A DNA stretch of 64,000 bases from an unidentified eubacterium SCB49 (GCA_000170815.1 ABCO01000009.1:92596-156595); one strand, 5' to 3'. Numbered from the stretch's first letter, positions 39,566-50,324 are shown. The notes: generated by a model not told the origin, from the sequence alone. Numbers and translations are program-made.

Positions 39566-39976
39566 TTATTTTTCATTCAGTTTATCAAAATATTTTTTTC
39601 GATAAAACGAGTTGATATCTCTTTTTATAGTGTCGTTTGCTGATTTTAGGATATAATACTCAAAATCAGAGTCAGTCTTCTTATATATAGAATCACCTAA
39701 AGTCAACTTTTTATATATAAAAAAAGGCACTTTTTTTCTCCATTTATTACCAATAAGAATTGGCCTTGTACGACCTTGAGTGTCATTTAACAAACTTGTT
39801 ATTTTTCCAGAGTATGAATCCTTTCGGATTTTCATATACTTTTTTTCAAGATAACTTTCAGAATTGCCTTGAAGTATTGAGATCAATATAACTCCAATAA
39901 AAATTGGAATAAAGACCAAAGCAAGGCTTTTTCGAATAGTCTTTTCTTGTGTTACTAATTCCTCTTTGTTTTCCAT
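39566..39976 (-). CDS. Hypothetical protein with single TM (start likely MENKEELV)
   Basis: ~136 aa, TM then soluble domain. Confidence 0.5.
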   Translation of the reverse strand: MENKEELVTQEKTIRKSLALVFIPIFIGVILISILQGNSESYLEKKYMKIRKDSYSGKITSLLNDTQGRTRPILIGNKWRKKVPFFIYKKLTLGDSIYKKTDSDFEYYILKSANDTIKRDINSFYRKKYFDKLNEK

Positions 39977-40220
39977 AATCAAATAGCAAATCATCTACAT
40001 CTAACTCATAAAAATACTATTTCAATTAAAAACAACACTCATTTTTTATAGAATAATCTTCTCAATTCTAAGCGTTTTTTAAAAGTGAACTAAACAACCA
40101 TTACAAAACGGTTTTAAGAAAAATGACAACGCTTAATTGATTAGTAATATCGAATACTAAATAGGTACTAAAGAGCCCCTACACTGCTAGTAAATTTGTA
40201 GAAACAACAAGCAACCACAA

Positions 40221-40511
40221 ATGAAAACATTTAAATTTTCGGCAATCACAGCGATTATATTTTTTGCCATAGGCACACTATTATTCATCTTACAAATGGT
40301 CACAGATAATTTTAGTTTGTTAACTATTATTGGATTCTACTTTGTTGTCGCAGCGGTAATAATCAATTGTATTATTCTATTGTCACTCATTGTCTTACTC
40401 ATCCTTAACAAAGATTACCCAGAAAGTCTAAAATCAATTGGCGTCACACTGGCTAACATCCCTATCGCACTACTTTACTTTTATATAATCATAGAATTCG
40501 CATCAATTTAA
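40221..40511 (+). CDS. Hypothetical membrane protein upstream of creD
   Basis: 96 aa, three TM segments, 18 bp before creD. Confidence 0.6.
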   Translation: MKTFKFSAITAIIFFAIGTLLFILQMVTDNFSLLTIIGFYFVVAAVIINCIILLSLIVLLILNKDYPESLKSIGVTLANIPIALLYFYIIIEFASI

Positions 40512-40529
40512 CTATTAAAACTAACTCAC

Positions 40530-41879
40530 ATGGAACACAAAAACGGAAAATTCTCGACTTGGCTTAAAACATCTATCACTGCAAGAATGCTTGTAGTAGG
40601 AATGTTAATTTTAGTATTACTCATACCGCTTCAATTTGTAAAAAATCTTATTTACGAACGTGGTGCAAGACAGTCTGAAGTAATACATGAAATTAATGAA
40701 AAATGGGGTAATGATGTCATCTTGTCTGGCCCTATCTTAAAAATACCGTACAAGACATTCAAAACAACGAGGTTATTTAATGAAGCGACAAAAAAATATG
40801 AAACAAATACAGAAACCATTATCAAAACTGCTTTTGTATTTCCAGACACATTAGACATTAAAGCAGATGTTAAAACAAAAGAAAGCAATCGATCCATATA
40901 CAAATCTGTAGTTTACACAGCAGACATGGCTGTTTCTGGAACATTTCCGAAGATAGACTTATCAGAACAAGATGTAAAACCAGAAAACATTATATGGGAA
41001 AAAGTAAGTGTGGTCATACAAACTTCTAACATAAAAGGGATAAAAAGTAGTATGGCTGTCAACCTTGACGGCACATCATTGCCTTTAAACCCAAAATTTA
41101 CAAAAGACTATCTAAACACCATACAGAGTGTGGTAATCCCAGATTTTGATACTATGGCTAAAAAAGAAATGCCTTTTACTTTTTCTGCTAAAATAAACGG
41201 AAGTGAGCGCCTACAGTTTATTCCTATCGGAAAAGAAACAAAGGTTGCCATGAGCTCAAACTGGCATTCTCCTAGTTTTAACGGTAACTACTCGCCTATG
41301 GACGAAGGAAAATCTATCTCCGCTCAAGGGTTTAATGCCCAGTGGGAAGTGTACCAAATTAACCGTCAATTTGAGCAGGTGTTTTTTCATGCTTTGCCAG
41401 ACTTAACCAATTTTGCTTTTGGCGCAGACCTAATAATTCCCGTTAACGAATACCAAAAGAGCGAGCGTACAGCCAAGTATGGTTTTCTGGTTATTGGTCT
41501 TACTTTGCTTGTTTTCTTAATGATACAGATAGGTAGCAAAATGTACATTCATCCTTTTCAGTATGTAATGATAGGACTAGCATTAGTCATGTTTTACACA
41601 TTATTAATTTCTATTAGCGAGCATAGTTCTTTCTTAAAAGCATATATCACCGCAGCTAGTGCCGTCTTACTATTAATTACAGTGTACAGCCGTTTTATGT
41701 TTAAAGGATGGAAACTACCGGCACTTATAGCCTTTTCATTAGCATCACTATACGGTTTTATCTATGTCATTATCCAACTAGAAAACTATGCTTTATTAGC
41801 TGGAAGTATTGGTCTATTTATCATTCTTGCCATCGTGATGTTTGCCTCTAGAAAAATTGATTGGGGCGGAAATGAATAA
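40530..41879 (+). CDS. creD: Inner membrane protein CreD family
   Basis: IPLQFVKNLIYERGARQSEVIHEINEKWG, LPDLTNFAFGADLIIPVNEYQKSERTAKYGFLVIGLT. Confidence 0.92.
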   Translation: MEHKNGKFSTWLKTSITARMLVVGMLILVLLIPLQFVKNLIYERGARQSEVIHEINEKWGNDVILSGPILKIPYKTFKTTRLFNEATKKYETNTETIIKTAFVFPDTLDIKADVKTKESNRSIYKSVVYTADMAVSGTFPKIDLSEQDVKPENIIWEKVSVVIQTSNIKGIKSSMAVNLDGTSLPLNPKFTKDYLNTIQSVVIPDFDTMAKKEMPFTFSAKINGSERLQFIPIGKETKVAMSSNWHSPSFNGNYSPMDEGKSISAQGFNAQWEVYQINRQFEQVFFHALPDLTNFAFGADLIIPVNEYQKSERTAKYGFLVIGLTLLVFLMIQIGSKMYIHPFQYVMIGLALVMFYTLLISISEHSSFLKAYITAASAVLLLITVYSRFMFKGWKLPALIAFSLASLYGFIYVIIQLENYALLAGSIGLFIILAIVMFASRKIDWGGNE

Positions 41880-42113
41880 CCTTCATTTTTTAATAATATT
41901 TAATTAAAACTGTCTGTTTGGTCGCAGTTAAAAATCGCCACAAGATATTGACTCCGCTCAAACAGACTATTAAAACAAAAACCATGAAAAAAACAGTAAA
42001 TCTATTCATCCTAATTCTTGTTACAGAAATCGCTAATGCCGTATTTAGGCTACAAAGAAGCCTATACAAACTAACCCGTAAAACCGCTACTGTTAAGCAT
42101 TAAAAAATACATT

Positions 42114-42479
42114 ATGAAACGAAACATCATAGCTTTCTTATTGCTTTTAGCAACCGAAATTGCCATCGCAAAATTCTATTTCACAGAGTTCATACGTCAC
42201 GTTGTAGGTGATGTATTAGTAATACTGCTGCTCTATTATTTGGTAAGAATCTTTACAACTAAAATATCTAAAAAAATTACCATTATTAGTGTTCTACTTT
42301 TCGCTTTTTTAATAGAGATTTTACAATGGTTTCAGATTACTGAAATATTAAACATAACAAACCCAACTTTAAGAACAATTACAGGAACCACCTTTGATTA
42401 CAGAGATATGATTGCCTATACCGTAGGGGCAATACTCGTTGTAATCCTCGAAAAAATTCACAAACATGAAACTAATTAA
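42114..42479 (+). CDS. DUF2809 domain-containing membrane protein
   Basis: HVVGDVLVILLLYYLVRIF ... TTFDYRDMIAYTVGAILVVILE. Confidence 0.8.
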   Translation: MKRNIIAFLLLLATEIAIAKFYFTEFIRHVVGDVLVILLLYYLVRIFTTKISKKITIISVLLFAFLIEILQWFQITEILNITNPTLRTITGTTFDYRDMIAYTVGAILVVILEKIHKHETN

Positions 42480-43125
42480 AGCATATATATTTCAGCATTT
42501 TGAAACCCTATTCACTTTGTTTTTTGCAACAGTGAGTTGTATGTTTCTTTTAGCAATACGTCTAAAAATAACACAGTCTTTCTTCCTTATTTTTTTGGTG
42601 TGGAATTTATTTTTGGCAGCGATACCATATTTTATTTCCTCTTTTCTTACGGCGAAAAAAACATCACGATTTGTAAAAAATGGCTTACCCCTATTATGGT
42701 TATTGTTTTTACCTAATGCGCCATACATTATAACAGACTTAATACATTTAACACATGCCCAATCTTATAACAAATTTTTTGACGCAATACTTATCGGATT
42801 TTTTGCTCTAAGTGGTTTGCTTTTTTACTGTGTTTCACTACAACAAATACTAGCAATGTTTCAGCAAAATTGGAAACCTTGGAAACTAGTTTTCTTAAAA
42901 TGGTCCATTCCTTTTTTATGTGCTTTTGGTATTTATTTAGGTCGATTTTTACGTTGGAACAGCTGGGATATTTTACAAAACCCAATGGGCTTATTAAAAG
43001 ACATTATAACCCCTTTTATTTCACCATTTGAACATCCTGTTGCTTGGCTTACAACCCTTAGTTTTGGCTTTGGATTATATGCTGTGTTTTTTGTGTTTAG
43101 AAAATTTCAGAAACAGAAAACATGA
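42466..43125 (+). CDS. DUF1361 domain-containing membrane protein
   Basis: LPLLWLLFLPNAPYIITDLIHL; overlaps the previous stop. Confidence 0.82.
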   Translation: MKLIKAYIFQHFETLFTLFFATVSCMFLLAIRLKITQSFFLIFLVWNLFLAAIPYFISSFLTAKKTSRFVKNGLPLLWLLFLPNAPYIITDLIHLTHAQSYNKFFDAILIGFFALSGLLFYCVSLQQILAMFQQNWKPWKLVFLKWSIPFLCAFGIYLGRFLRWNSWDILQNPMGLLKDIITPFISPFEHPVAWLTTLSFGFGLYAVFFVFRKFQKQKT

Positions 43126-43166
43126 TAATGTAATTACCTTACTTTTACACAAACAATTATTTTAAG

Positions 43167-45122
43167 ATGAAATTTTTACTTTTTTTACTTTTTCTTCCTA
43201 CCCTAGTGACAGCGCAAAAATCCCTTCCTGCCATTTTAGGTGCGCCCTCAGAGTCTGAGTTTGAAATGAAGAACTACGAAAAAGACACAGAAGCTCCAGG
43301 ACTTATTCTTTATGATCAAGGATATAACTATTTCAAAGTAATTAATGGATATGTCAAAATAATAAAGAAATACCATCACAAAACTAAAGTGTTTGATGCC
43401 AAGAATTTTGAAAATGAAACGGTAAAAATTAACTTATATCAGTTTAATGATTCTAAAGAAAAAATAGTTTCTCTTGTTGCATATACACATAATGGCGCTA
43501 CTAAAATCGAAGTTGAAGATAAAGATATCTTTACAGAAAATGAAGATGAAAATACTATTGCAATAAAATTTGCATTTCCCAATGTTAAAGATGGTAGTAT
43601 TTTAGAATACGCCTATGAGGTTGAATCTCCTTTTATTTATAATGTAGATGATTGGCTGTTTCAAAACACATTACCTACGCTTTATTCTGAATATAGATCT
43701 GACATCCCTTCTAATTATCGCTACCTGAAAAAAATATACGGATCTGATAGATTAGCTTACAAAAAAGGGGTAATTCTAGAAAAATGCTTTAGGATCCCTA
43801 ATCAAGATTATGCTGATTGCGAAAGTAACACTTATGTAATGAGAGATGTACCTGCTTTTAAAACCGAAAGGTATATGCTTTCTTCAAAAAACTACGTATT
43901 TAAAATAAACTATGCATTAGCCGAAGAGATAAGTTTTTATGGAAAAAAAACAAAAAAGAAAAGTACTTGGCATGCATATGACAAAATGTTCAGTGCTGGC
44001 AGTTGGTACGAAGACGAGACAGATCAATTAACTTTTTTTGAAAGAAACATGCCCAAAGATCTTTTTGAGATTGAGAATGATCTTGAAAAAGCAAAAGCAA
44101 TTTTCTATTATTTCCAAAATCATTATGACTGGAACAACTATGTAGGGACAAACCCAGAAGACATTAAGAAAGCTTTCAAGAATAACGAAGGTAGCCAAAC
44201 TCAAATTAACTTGTCTCTCTATAATGGATTAAAGCTCGCAGGGTTTAATCCGAAGATATTTTTGAGTAGTAGCAGAAATAACACTATTCCAGATGAATTA
44301 CAGCCCCTTTTTACAAGCCTAGATTACCTATCACTTACCGTTGTAATAGACAATAAAAATTATTTTTTGGATGCTTCTAGAAAAGAACTTCCCTTTGGTC
44401 TAGCAAATCCCAAAACCATCAACGGTAAGGGTCGTGTCATCAATTTTAATGGCCCAAATTATTGGTCTCCTGTCATTTCTGAAATAGAAAACAAACACAT
44501 TGCACGATTAAAAATTGAAGTAGATGATGATGATTCTTCTTCTTTTAACGCTAAGGTTACAGAACAGTTTACTGGATATCTAGCATTATCAGAGAGAGAA
44601 GAACTAGGAGACACAAATGAGAATGACTACAGGAATGAAAAAGAAAAGCATAGCAAAAATGCGACCATTTCAGAAGTACAAATTGAAAACAAAACAAACA
44701 ATAAGGTTCCCCTTGTCATAAACTATGATGCTACTTTTGAAGCAGAAGAAGTTGGTGAAAAATCATTAATTTATCCCTTTTTCTTTGAGACCTTCTTTGA
44801 TGACAACCCTTTCAAATTAGATGAACGTTCTTATCCTATTGATTTTGCTTACCCTATAACTAACACGTATATAGCGATGATAGACATTAAGGATAAGTAT
44901 GATATCATCTCTGTTCCTGAAAATAAAATAATGCAACTGAAAGGTAAAACAGGGAGTATTTCTGTTACTTACACAAAAACAAAATCTACCATAATAGCTC
45001 GTTTAAATTTTGATATTGCCGAGCCTAGTTTTGCACCTTCAGAATATTTAAATTTAAAAGAATTGTTACAAGAATTAATAGATAGTCAATCTAATCAACC
45101 TATTATCCTTGAGAAAATATAA
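43167..45122 (+). CDS. DUF3857/transglutaminase-like secreted protein
   Basis: Signal peptide; VSFPNVKDGSILEYAYEVESPFIYNVDDWLFQ-type N-domain, transglutaminase-like middle. Confidence 0.8.
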   Translation: MKFLLFLLFLPTLVTAQKSLPAILGAPSESEFEMKNYEKDTEAPGLILYDQGYNYFKVINGYVKIIKKYHHKTKVFDAKNFENETVKINLYQFNDSKEKIVSLVAYTHNGATKIEVEDKDIFTENEDENTIAIKFAFPNVKDGSILEYAYEVESPFIYNVDDWLFQNTLPTLYSEYRSDIPSNYRYLKKIYGSDRLAYKKGVILEKCFRIPNQDYADCESNTYVMRDVPAFKTERYMLSSKNYVFKINYALAEEISFYGKKTKKKSTWHAYDKMFSAGSWYEDETDQLTFFERNMPKDLFEIENDLEKAKAIFYYFQNHYDWNNYVGTNPEDIKKAFKNNEGSQTQINLSLYNGLKLAGFNPKIFLSSSRNNTIPDELQPLFTSLDYLSLTVVIDNKNYFLDASRKELPFGLANPKTINGKGRVINFNGPNYWSPVISEIENKHIARLKIEVDDDDSSSFNAKVTEQFTGYLALSEREELGDTNENDYRNEKEKHSKNATISEVQIENKTNNKVPLVINYDATFEAEEVGEKSLIYPFFFETFFDDNPFKLDERSYPIDFAYPITNTYIAMIDIKDKYDIISVPENKIMQLKGKTGSISVTYTKTKSTIIARLNFDIAEPSFAPSEYLNLKELLQELIDSQSNQPIILEKI

Positions 45123-46334
45123 TTATTTTCCTGCAACGTAATCTTTTAAATATTCAAAACGCTCTGAAAGCTTTCCTTCATTAGTAGTCATTCTTGCACG
45201 GTTTAAAACACCATCTTTATCGCCATCAAAAAATGCAGGTATAACGCTTTCTAAAAACATTTCGCCAAAACCTTCACTAGCGTCTTTAGGCAGCTCACAA
45301 GGCAAGTTGTCTACAGTCATCATAGTGATCGCTCCTTTTTCATCCATTGCCACTTCACTTTCTGTTTGCGGATCATACCCAAAAAACGGATCTGCAATCG
45401 TAGATGCTTTTATGGTGGCAGCAACCGGCCCATCAATATCACAAGAGATATCTGCAATAAGGTTTATTCTAAAATCTTTTTGTTTTGCATCTTCTCTAGT
45501 AAATAGATAAGGAGCATTATTTCCGTAAAAATGACCTGCAATAAAGAAGTCTGTCTCTCTTGCATAAGGCATAAAGTTACTCTCATAAGGCGTAGGATCT
45601 TTATAAAAAGCAAATTTATCTCCCACTTTACCATCTTTACGTTTTGCATATTCCATCACATCTGCCATTACATAAACAGGCTCTGTAAATTGTGAAGTGA
45701 GGTATAAAGCGTCACTAATTTGCTTGATTTTTAAATGATCTAAAATTTCTTTTGCCCCAAAAGCAACTTTACCCGTTCCGGTAAGTAAAATTTTAATTGC
45801 TGGTAATGTAATTTTATCAAGTTCTGCTTTCACAGCATCTAGATCTGCCAAGCTTTCCACTTTAGGAAGATTAAATAAACCTTCACGAATACCTAATGCT
45901 CTAAAACCATTATAAGCACCAACAAGACCAGCATAACGCCCAAAACCAATAAGTCTTGCGCCATTATTTTTCACTATGGTTTCATGATCAAACATCTCTA
46001 TGTTTTTTTCTAACATAGCGACTAATAATTTGCGGTTATAAGGCTGTTTTTTAATCGTATGTGAAAAATAAAAATATTTTTTATTAGGTATTAAAGCTTC
46101 TACAGGTACTTCTTTTACACCAAGCATAACATCTGCCTCACTAACATCTTGCAGTACTTCAAATCCTGCTTCTTTATAAGCGCTATCAGGAAAAATACGT
46201 ATATCACTAGCTTCTACAATAAAACGAGCTTCTGGAAATTGTGCTGCAGCTTCTTTCAGTTTTTCTGGCGAAAAAACAACACGACGATCTGGTGGATTTT
46301 TACGCTCTTTAAGTATTGCAAAAGTGATTGGCAT
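45123..46334 (-). CDS. NAD(P)-dependent oxidoreductase, alanine/saccharopine dehydrogenase-like
   Basis: KERKNPPDRRVVFSPEKL AlaDh/PNT N-domain; ILLTGTGKVAFGAKEIL; IADISCDIDGPVAATIKAS. Confidence 0.82.
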   Translation of the reverse strand: MPITFAILKERKNPPDRRVVFSPEKLKEAAAQFPEARFIVEASDIRIFPDSAYKEAGFEVLQDVSEADVMLGVKEVPVEALIPNKKYFYFSHTIKKQPYNRKLLVAMLEKNIEMFDHETIVKNNGARLIGFGRYAGLVGAYNGFRALGIREGLFNLPKVESLADLDAVKAELDKITLPAIKILLTGTGKVAFGAKEILDHLKIKQISDALYLTSQFTEPVYVMADVMEYAKRKDGKVGDKFAFYKDPTPYESNFMPYARETDFFIAGHFYGNNAPYLFTREDAKQKDFRINLIADISCDIDGPVAATIKASTIADPFFGYDPQTESEVAMDEKGAITMMTVDNLPCELPKDASEGFGEMFLESVIPAFFDGDKDGVLNRARMTTNEGKLSERFEYLKDYVAGK

Positions 46335-46366
46335 TTGGTATAAAATTTGTTGTTAACTTATTAGCT

Positions 46367-46394
46367 CAAAGATACTAGAATTCTAGTATCTTTG
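46367..46394. promoter_or_regulatory. Perfect 28-bp palindrome carrying two outward-facing TATCTTTG -7 boxes
   Basis: CAAAGATACTAGAATTCTAGTATCTTTG between divergent dehydrogenase (start 46334) and ssrA (start 46464). Confidence 0.75.
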
Positions 46395-46463
46395 CCATCC
46401 TCTTTTGAGGGGTTTAGGCAAAGGGTTTATTTTATGAATCTTGCGCTTAAAATTTACACCAAT

Positions 46464-46860
46464 GGGGCCGACTGGTTTTGACAGCGGGTTTTCGGGTATG
46501 GTAAGCATGTAGAGCGCTGGGAAACAGCTCTTAAATCTCATTTTTCACACTTTTTAAACGGCGAGAATAACTACGCCCTAGCTGCATAATCTGAATCATA
46601 GTAAGATTACGCCTCGGCCCGCAAGGCGGGCAAGCAGGAAGTCACTCGAGAGCCTTGGTTTACGGCAATCGATATAGTGACTTCGTAAAAGTAAACCTAT
46701 CAAGTGTAGTGTCTAGATACATTTGAGACATCTAATTTAGAATAAGGGACGCGTTGGTAGTTTTCGACCGGCAAATTCACGAAAATTTAAATGGAAACTA
46801 AACATGTAGAAAGCTGTGCAAGTGCACGTTTGGACGAGGGTTCGAATCCCTCCGGCTCCA
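46464..46860 (+). ncRNA. ssrA: Transfer-messenger RNA (tmRNA)
   Basis: 5' GGGGCCGACTGGTTTTGACAGCGG and 3' GTTCGAATCCCTCCGGCTCCA; tag ORF GGCGAGAATAACTACGCCCTAGCTGCATAA = GENNYALAA* (46560-46589). Confidence 0.98.
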
Positions 46861-46865
46861 CTTTT

Positions 46866-46903
46866 AACCCCCGTATCACCAATGATTACGGGGGTTTTTA
46901 TTT
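46866..46903 (+). terminator. Intrinsic terminator of ssrA
   Basis: AACCCCCGTA...TACGGGGGTT followed by T run. Confidence 0.88.
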
Positions 46904-47125
46904 TTAGGTGTCAAAATAGTTGACACTACTCTCTTATATACACTTTCAATTTCAGCAATTAAAACCAAATTAAGCAGCTAAAAACTACACAATGTGAGCT
47001 ATTAAATAAATCACTGAAAAGCAATAAAATACATTTTGTTTAATTTTATGATAAATTTATTAAACAAAAATAGATTCTTATTCTTAGAATACGCTATTTT
47101 TGACCCAGACAGCAAATAAAATATA

Positions 47126-48028
47126 GTGGTAAAGACAGAATTTAGCATAAAAGACCTAGAAAATTTAAGTGGCGTTAAAGCGCACACTATCAGAATATGG
47201 GAAAAAAGGTACAATTTATTAAGCCCAGATCGTTCAGACACCAATATTAGAAAATATAATATTGAGGGCTTAAAAAAACTACTCAATGTTACTCAACTTT
47301 ATAATCAAGGACATAAAATTTCTAAAATTGCATCTTTAAGTGATCCTGAAATTTTCAACCTAACGAAAGAACATAATACTTCTTCTCAGGATATTTATGC
47401 TATCAATCAGTTTAAGACAGCTATGCTTAGTTTTAATTACGAGCTGTTTAATAACACATTTAATGAGCTAGAACAGACCTACTCTTTTTCAGAAACATTC
47501 GGAAAAATATTTATTCCTCTGTTAATAGACATTGGAATTTTATGGCAAACTGGAACTATAGACCCTGTTCATGAACGCTATATATCTGAACTTATAAGAC
47601 AAAAATTAACTTTAAAGATTACCCAATCACTAAGTACTTTTAAAAAGAAAAACGATCTAACTATCGCACTTTTTCTTCCCCTTAACGAGATTCACGAAAT
47701 AAGCTTATTATTTGTTCAGTACCTTTTAATAAATGCAGGATTTCACACACTTTACCTTGGGAGTAACATCCCTTTAGAAAACCTTTCACACATTACAAAT
47801 CACCATGACAATATCTTTTTTATAACATACCTTACAACAGAACCCTCCTCTGTAGAAGAGTATTTAGAAGACTTTGATAAAAAAATGTGTAAAGAACAGC
47901 CTATTAATTTGTGGTGTTTAGGTCCAAAATCAACAGAAATTAACACTAAAAACATAAAACCTAACATTAAGGTAATCACAGATATTGAAGAATTTAATAA
48001 CCAAATAAAACAGCTAACAAATGCCTAA
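47126..48028 (+). CDS. MerR family regulator with C-terminal B12-binding-like domain (CarH/LitR-like); GTG start
   Basis: FSIKDLENLSGVKAHTIRIWEKRYNLLSPDRSDTNIRKY; WQTGTIDPVHERYIS; EIHEISLLFVQYLLINAGFHTLYLGSNIP. Confidence 0.88.
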   Translation: MVKTEFSIKDLENLSGVKAHTIRIWEKRYNLLSPDRSDTNIRKYNIEGLKKLLNVTQLYNQGHKISKIASLSDPEIFNLTKEHNTSSQDIYAINQFKTAMLSFNYELFNNTFNELEQTYSFSETFGKIFIPLLIDIGILWQTGTIDPVHERYISELIRQKLTLKITQSLSTFKKKNDLTIALFLPLNEIHEISLLFVQYLLINAGFHTLYLGSNIPLENLSHITNHHDNIFFITYLTTEPSSVEEYLEDFDKKMCKEQPINLWCLGPKSTEINTKNIKPNIKVITDIEEFNNQIKQLTNA

Positions 48029-49481
48029 AAAAATATTAATTATCGGCGCTGGATTTTCAGCATTAGCCGCAGCAGCGTACCTAGCAAAAGCTGGAAATGA
48101 GGTTGTTATTTTTGAAAAAAACAGCACAATTGGTGGAAGAGCTAGACAATTGCAGCGTGATGGTTTTTCTTTTGACATTGGCCCAACCTGGTATTGGATG
48201 CCTGATGTTTTTGAACGTTTTTTTAATGATTTCAATAAAAAACCATCAGACTACTATGAGCTTATAAAATTGAGCCCAGCGTATTCTGTTTACTTCGGAA
48301 ATAACGATTACATTACAATAGAAGATACCTTAGAGAAAATTTGTGCTGCTTTTGAGAAAGAAGAAAAAGGAAGCGCTGTTAAATTAAAAAAGTTTATTGC
48401 AAAAGCGCAAAGCAACTATGACATTGCAATTAAAGATCTCGTTTACAGACCTGGAGTCTCTCCTCTAGAACTTGTAACACCAGCAACCGCAAGAAAAATA
48501 GATCAGTTTTTTAGCACCATAAGCAAAGATGTTAGAAAATCGTTTAAAAATCCAAGACTCGTTTCTATTCTAGAATTTCCTGTATTATTTTTAGGTGCCA
48601 AACCATCAGACACACCTTCGTTTTATAGCTTTATGAATTATGCCGATTTTGGCCTAGGCACATTTCATCCAAAAAATGGAATGTACACCGTTATTGAAGC
48701 TATGCGTGACCTAGCTATTGATCTTGGTGTCACAATTAAGACTTCTCAGAATATTTCAGAAATACTAACTGAGAATAACACTGCCACAGGAATTGTAGCA
48801 AACAACACAGCTGTTTACGGAGATATCGTGCTTAGCGGTGCAGATTACCACCATACAGAAACGCTATTACCACAAAACTTAAGACAATACTCAGAAACCT
48901 ATTGGGAGAAAAAAACATTTGCTCCCTCTTCCCTATTATTTTATGTAGGTTTTGATAAAAAAATAGAAAATGTAGAGCACCATACCCTGTTTTTTGACGT
49001 AGATTTTGCAGCACATGCACACGAGATTTATGACCATCCAAAATGGCCAGAAAACCCTTTATTTTACGCTAGTTTTCCTTCTAAAACAGATGATATTGCT
49101 GCGCCAGAAGGCAAAGAGGCGGGTATATTTCTAATCCCTTTAGCCCCTGGACTAGAAGATACTATAGAATTGCGTGAAAAATATTTTGACATAATTATCA
49201 ATAGATTTGAAAAACTCACCAACCAAGATGTTAAAAAATACGTTATATTTAAGGAATCCTTTTGTGTAAATGATTTTATAAAAGAATACAACTCTTATAA
49301 AGGTAATGCGTACGGATTGGCTAACACATTATTTCAGACTGCTTTTTTAAGACCGAATTTGAAAAGTAAAAAAGTTAAAAATTTATTTTTCACAGGTCAA
49401 TTAACTGTTCCTGGACCAGGTGTTCCACCTGCTTTAATATCAGGTAAGCTAGTAGCAGGACTTATACAAAAAACAAGCTAA
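48021..49481 (+). CDS. crtI: Phytoene desaturase
   Basis: KKILIIGAGFSALAAAAYLAKAGNEVVIFEKNSTIGGRARQL; LFFTGQLTVPGPGVPPALISGKLVA. Confidence 0.96.
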   Translation: MPKKILIIGAGFSALAAAAYLAKAGNEVVIFEKNSTIGGRARQLQRDGFSFDIGPTWYWMPDVFERFFNDFNKKPSDYYELIKLSPAYSVYFGNNDYITIEDTLEKICAAFEKEEKGSAVKLKKFIAKAQSNYDIAIKDLVYRPGVSPLELVTPATARKIDQFFSTISKDVRKSFKNPRLVSILEFPVLFLGAKPSDTPSFYSFMNYADFGLGTFHPKNGMYTVIEAMRDLAIDLGVTIKTSQNISEILTENNTATGIVANNTAVYGDIVLSGADYHHTETLLPQNLRQYSETYWEKKTFAPSSLLFYVGFDKKIENVEHHTLFFDVDFAAHAHEIYDHPKWPENPLFYASFPSKTDDIAAPEGKEAGIFLIPLAPGLEDTIELREKYFDIIINRFEKLTNQDVKKYVIFKESFCVNDFIKEYNSYKGNAYGLANTLFQTAFLRPNLKSKKVKNLFFTGQLTVPGPGVPPALISGKLVAGLIQKTS

Positions 49482-50324
49482 ATGAAAGAAATCTTCGACA
49501 ACATATCGCAAACATGCAGCAAGAGTGTGACTAATGCTTACAGCACTTCTTTCTCTTTGGCTACAAAAATGCTCGCACCTACAATTAGGCAAGACATCTA
49601 TAATATTTATGGTTTTGTTCGCTTTGCTGACGAAATTGTAGATTCTTTTCATGACTATGATAAGGCGACACTTTTTGCAAATTTTGAAACTGAAATGGAT
49701 TATGCCCTCAAGCATAAGATTAGCTTAAACCCTATTCTTAATTCTTTTCAGTATACAGTTACTAAATACAACATAGACCGCGAACTTATTAATTCTTTTA
49801 TGGATAGTATGCGATTAGACCTTACTAAAAGCGATTACTTGACAGAAGATGAATATAAAAATTATATATACGGATCTGCAGATGTAGTGGGGCTCATGTG
49901 CCTTAAAGTATTTGTAAAAGGAGATCTTCAGAAATTTGACGAATTAAAAGAATCTGCCATGTCATTAGGTTCTGCTTTTCAGAAGGTAAATTTTTTAAGA
50001 GACTTAAAGGATGATTTTGAAGGTTTAAATCGCACCTATTTCCCTAACACGAACCTCAACGCCTTAGATGAAGCGTCAAAGACCGCTATTATCGAAGACA
50101 TTAAAGAAGATTTTTCAAAAGGATATAAAGGCATATTAAAACTACCAACAGAAGCAAAATTCGGTGTTTTTATGGCGTATCGCTATTACAATAGACTGCT
50201 TACTAAGTTACAAAAAACACCGGCAATAGACATTAAAAACACTCGAATTAGAGTTCCAGATTATGAAAAATTTGGACTACTTACGCGTAGTTACGTTAAA
50301 TACCAATTAAAACTAGTTAAATAA
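49482..50324 (+). CDS. crtB: Phytoene synthase
   Basis: YGFVRFADEIVDSFHDYD, GSAFQKVNFLRDLKDDFEGLNRTYFP. Confidence 0.95.
   Translation: MKEIFDNISQTCSKSVTNAYSTSFSLATKMLAPTIRQDIYNIYGFVRFADEIVDSFHDYDKATLFANFETEMDYALKHKISLNPILNSFQYTVTKYNIDRELINSFMDSMRLDLTKSDYLTEDEYKNYIYGSADVVGLMCLKVFVKGDLQKFDELKESAMSLGSAFQKVNFLRDLKDDFEGLNRTYFPNTNLNALDEASKTAIIEDIKEDFSKGYKGILKLPTEAKFGVFMAYRYYNRLLTKLQKTPAIDIKNTRIRVPDYEKFGLLTRSYVKYQLKLVK

Noticed and set aside
41918-42103. 61 aa ORF (KKTVNLFILILVTEIANAVFRLQRSLYKL)
   Set aside because: A shorter start at ~41984 could encode a tiny hydrophobic peptide resembling the N terminus of the next gene, but evidence is too thin to call it.
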